From Brevundimonas sp. A19_0 (GTDB lineage: Bacteria; Pseudomonadota; Alphaproteobacteria; Caulobacterales; Caulobacteraceae): a stretch of 64,000 bases of DNA. The notes under the pieces are model-generated. The model was given only the letters and a program-made list of their open reading frames with translations. It was not told the DNA's origin and did not search any database. The translations under genes and the position numbers were made by a program. Positions 61,890 through 64,000 of this stretch are shown piece by piece; within the stretch, counting starts at the first letter, position 1, and each line of letters opens with the position of its first letter. The stretch covers positions 186,001 through 250,000 of the forward strand of contig NZ_JAGHQP010000003.1 in the NCBI RefSeq assembly GCF_017744255.1, given 5' to 3'.

Positions 61890-62396
61890 TCAAACCGCGA
61901 AGGCCCGGGCGAGCAGATCCTCGAGGGCGGCCTGGTCCACGGAATCAAACGCCGCCTTCTCGGTTGAGTCGACATCCAGCACCGCGATCAGCTGGCCCGC
62001 GCCGTCCCGCACCGGCAACACAATCTCGCTGGCCGAGCGGCTGTCGCAGGCGATGTGGCCCGGAAAGGCGTGGACGTCCTCGACCACCTGGGTCTGGCCC
62101 GTGGCGGCTGCCGCGCCGCACACGCCCCGCCCGAACGGGATGCGAAGACAGCCCAGCGTGCCCTGATAGGGTCCGACCACCAGTTCATCGGTGCCGGACG
62201 CCTGCTTGTCCTCGTCCACAACGTAGAAGCCGGTCCAGAAGAAGCTGTCGAAGGCGTCGTGCAGCATCGAGGCCACCGTCGCCATGCGGGCCGTCCGATT
62301 CGGCTCCCCCTCCAGCACCGCCATGATTTCGGTGGTGACCTCGGCATAGCGGGCCGACTTGTCTGCGGGGCGGTCGGTGCGGGCGACATAGGCCAT
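61890..62396 (-). CDS. msrC: Free methionine-R-sulfoxide reductase (GAF domain)
   Basis: A 168-residue GAF-domain reductase of free Met-R-sulfoxide (fRMsr). The three cysteines that define the family are present at 83 (TLGCLRIPFG), 93 (RGVCGAAA) and 117 (HIACDSRS), in the same spacing as E. coli 84/94/118. ATG 62396 (MAYVARTD) is chosen; the extension to 62570 has no similarity. Confidence 0.88.
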   Translation of the reverse strand: MAYVARTDRPADKSARYAEVTTEIMAVLEGEPNRTARMATVASMLHDAFDSFFWTGFYVVDEDKQASGTDELVVGPYQGTLGCLRIPFGRGVCGAAAATGQTQVVEDVHAFPGHIACDSRSASEIVLPVRDGAGQLIAVLDVDSTEKAAFDSVDQAALEDLLARAFAV

Positions 62397-62657
62397 GAGA
62401 GCGATCCTGAAGGGTTGAAGCCGCTCATATAGGGCGCGCAGAGGCAGCCGGGGAGGGGCAAATCTCTCGCCCGGCAGGGGAATCCGCAGGCAACTGTCTG
62501 GGGAAAAGTCCAGCTTGGACACAATGTGGTCACCGTACGGCAACGGTATGGCGGCAAGCGCGTTAACCATATCGCGATGTTCACTGGACCGATCGTCCAG
62601 ATTGGGAAAAGGTTAACGTCGTGCAGCCTTCGGGCGCTGCGAGGGGTGTGGGGGAAG
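62397..62657. other. Divergent intergenic region
   Basis: 261 bases between msrC and the Sel1 lipoprotein, presumably carrying both promoters. Two TTAAC-type elements are visible (TTAACCAT at 62563-62570; GTTAAC at 62612-62617), resembling CtrA half-sites, but their spacing is not that of a full CtrA box. No gene seen. Confidence 0.35.
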
Positions 62658-64000
62658 ATGAGCGATAACAGCGGGCGCAAGGGCATGCGGGGCGGAGCCG
62701 GACCGGTCGCGATCGCGACTGTGGCCGTGCTGTTGATTCTCGCCCTGCTGTCGATGGCCGCCTGTGGTGAGCGGGCGCCTGCCGTGTTCCGCCGTGCCGA
62801 CACCGCCAACCCCTGTCCCCGCCCTGCCAATCTGACCGGATCGGAATTCAACGCCCAGGAGACCGGCATTCGCGCGCTGCGCCGCGCGGCCTTCCGGGGC
62901 GACTTCTTCGCGCAGCTGGAACTCGGCGGGCGATATGCGGCGCTCCGGGCCACCGACAAGAACCTTGAGGATCCGATCGAAAGCTCGGTCTGGCTGGCCA
63001 TGGCGCTGGCCAATGAGGACGGCTTTGCCCCTATCAACCGCGTCGAGCGCGGCATGTTTGGCGGCTGGCGCCCCCTGTCGAAATACGACGACTGCCGGGC
63101 GTGGGAGCGTCAGAATGCCTATCAGCGGCTGAACGTCCAGCTGTCGCGCATGACCCTGACCGAGCAGGAAGAGGTGCGCGATCGCGTGATCTACGTCCTG
63201 TCGACGCAAGGCGCGGACGGCTATCGCACCCTGGCCCGTCTGCATGACGCCCTGTACGGCCCGTTCGGCGAGCCGCAGGATAACCTTCAGGCCCGCGAGG
63301 CCATCGGCCGGGGCTCGGGTCGAGACCGCCGTCGGGGCGGCTATCCCGCTGCGCTGAACCTGTTCCAGCGGAATGAGGTCGACGCCTATCTCTACAACTA
63401 TCTGGCGGTACAGACCGGCGATGTCGGAGCCTTTGTCCTGATGAAGGACTTCGAGAGCTCATCGCCCGGCCGGGCCCAATACAGCGGCTTCGTCGAGACC
63501 AAGGCCCGCCAGTGGGTCCCGCCCTTTGAATTCTATCCCAATGACGCCCCGGCCTCGGGTGTGCCCTTCTCTGACGAAAGCCGCCCGCGCGGTGACGCCT
63601 ATGAATATGCCCTGTCGCGGGTGACCGAACTGCCGTTCGTCCATGTCGGCCGCGCCATTCGCTATCTCGGCATCGCCGACCGCGCCGCCACCCGCCCCGA
63701 AGACCTGTCCAAGCGCGAGATCGAATCGCTGGAAGCGGTTCTGGGCCATCCCATGGAAGGGCGTCTGTCCTATCTGGAGCGGGTCCGCGCCATCCAGCTG
63801 GCGGCGGTCAATGGCTCGTCCGAGGCCCAGCTGGTCCTTGCGGTCATGTATTCCGAGGGCATCGGCGTGCCCCCCGACTATGCCCGGGCCTATTTCTGGT
63901 ACGAGGAAGCGGCCCGTCAGGGCAGCCCCGAAGCCAAGTTCGCCCTGTCGACCTTCTTCGCCCTGGGCGTCGCCGGCGTCGCCGATCAGGACAAGGCCGA
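62658..64000 (+). CDS. Sel1-repeat lipoprotein (3' end beyond window)
   Basis: Open frame from ATG 62658 to the window end (447 codons, no stop). The start follows GGGGGAAG. A hydrophobic signal (TVAVLLILALLSMAACGE) ends with a lipobox-like AAC. The C-terminal part in the window has two Sel1/TPR-like repeats (GSSEAQLVLAVMYSEGIGV...YARAYFWYEEAARQGSPEAKFALSTFFALGVAG). The middle (about 65-350) is helical and also SEL1-like in places (ESSVWLAMALANEDG). Probably a scaffold or regulator at the outer or inner membrane. Confidence 0.8.
   Translation, partial: MSDNSGRKGMRGGAGPVAIATVAVLLILALLSMAACGERAPAVFRRADTANPCPRPANLTGSEFNAQETGIRALRRAAFRGDFFAQLELGGRYAALRATDKNLEDPIESSVWLAMALANEDGFAPINRVERGMFGGWRPLSKYDDCRAWERQNAYQRLNVQLSRMTLTEQEEVRDRVIYVLSTQGADGYRTLARLHDALYGPFGEPQDNLQAREAIGRGSGRDRRRGGYPAALNLFQRNEVDAYLYNYLAVQTGDVGAFVLMKDFESSSPGRAQYSGFVETKARQWVPPFEFYPNDAPASGVPFSDESRPRGDAYEYALSRVTELPFVHVGRAIRYLGIADRAATRPEDLSKREIESLEAVLGHPMEGRLSYLERVRAIQLAAVNGSSEAQLVLAVMYSEGIGVPPDYARAYFWYEEAARQGSPEAKFALSTFFALGVAGVADQDKA

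Noticed and set aside
62563..62617. Full CtrA binding site before the Sel1 lipoprotein gene
   Set aside because: TTAAC elements are present but about 50 bases apart instead of in the TTAA-N7-TTAA arrangement.

Overview
The window is high-GC, gene-dense DNA from an alphaproteobacterium. It is most likely a member of the Caulobacterales, and Brevundimonas or a close relative fits best. The evidence is a ZauP-ZapA-6S RNA-YgfA arrangement, an RpoH-RluD neighbourhood, a PurA/response regulator/RpoH block, the alphaproteobacterial form of SerC, and a chromosomal gene transfer agent (GTA) cluster. These assignments come from reading protein motifs by eye; no database search was run.

Region 1 (1-5.3 kb) holds an Uup-type ABC-F ATPase, a small Vsr/DUF559-like nuclease gene flanked by inverted double-hairpin repeats, a UPF0260 cysteine-cluster protein and a large GAF-PAS-PAS hybrid histidine kinase.

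Region 2 (5.4-22.7 kb) is a complete GTA structural cluster in RcGTA gene order: TerS, TerL, portal, gp3.5, prohead protease, major capsid, gp6-gp9, gp10, gp10.1, tape measure, gp12, gp13, gp14 and gp15. It has two departures from the core order. A head-spike pair (base and fibre) sits between TerL and portal. A 2.9-kb block of mostly antisense membrane and secreted-protein genes separates protease from capsid. Several short palindromic or octamer repeats lie inside GTA genes, and one is read in frame within the capsid protein.

Region 3 (22.7-31.3 kb) is housekeeping: DnaJ-like, SerC, PurA, a receiver-domain protein with Glu at the phosphoacceptor position, RpoH, a small acetyltransferase, RluD, a DUF2799 lipoprotein and class II aldolase.

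Region 4 (31.4-45.1 kb) carries central carbon genes (fba, pgk, gap, tkt) with accessory genes between them: a membrane protein and a lipoprotein sharing a duplicated domain, an OmpR/EnvZ-type pair beside an EF-hand protein, PurT, and a serine-hydrolase/caspase fusion protein. The fusion is the strongest candidate for an unusual system outside the GTA.

Region 5 (45.2-64 kb) holds ZauP, ZapA, 6S RNA, YgfA, YmdB, a JmjC-type oxygenase, KatG, a methyltransferase, a Bcr/CflA exporter, an M1 aminopeptidase lipoprotein and a small outer-membrane barrel. It also holds a four-gene leftward operon (SDR, CitE-like lyase, KpsC-like Kdo transferase, KASIII-like synthase), fRMsr, and a Sel1-repeat lipoprotein cut by the window edge. 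No tRNA, rRNA, CRISPR array, integrase or transposase gene was seen.
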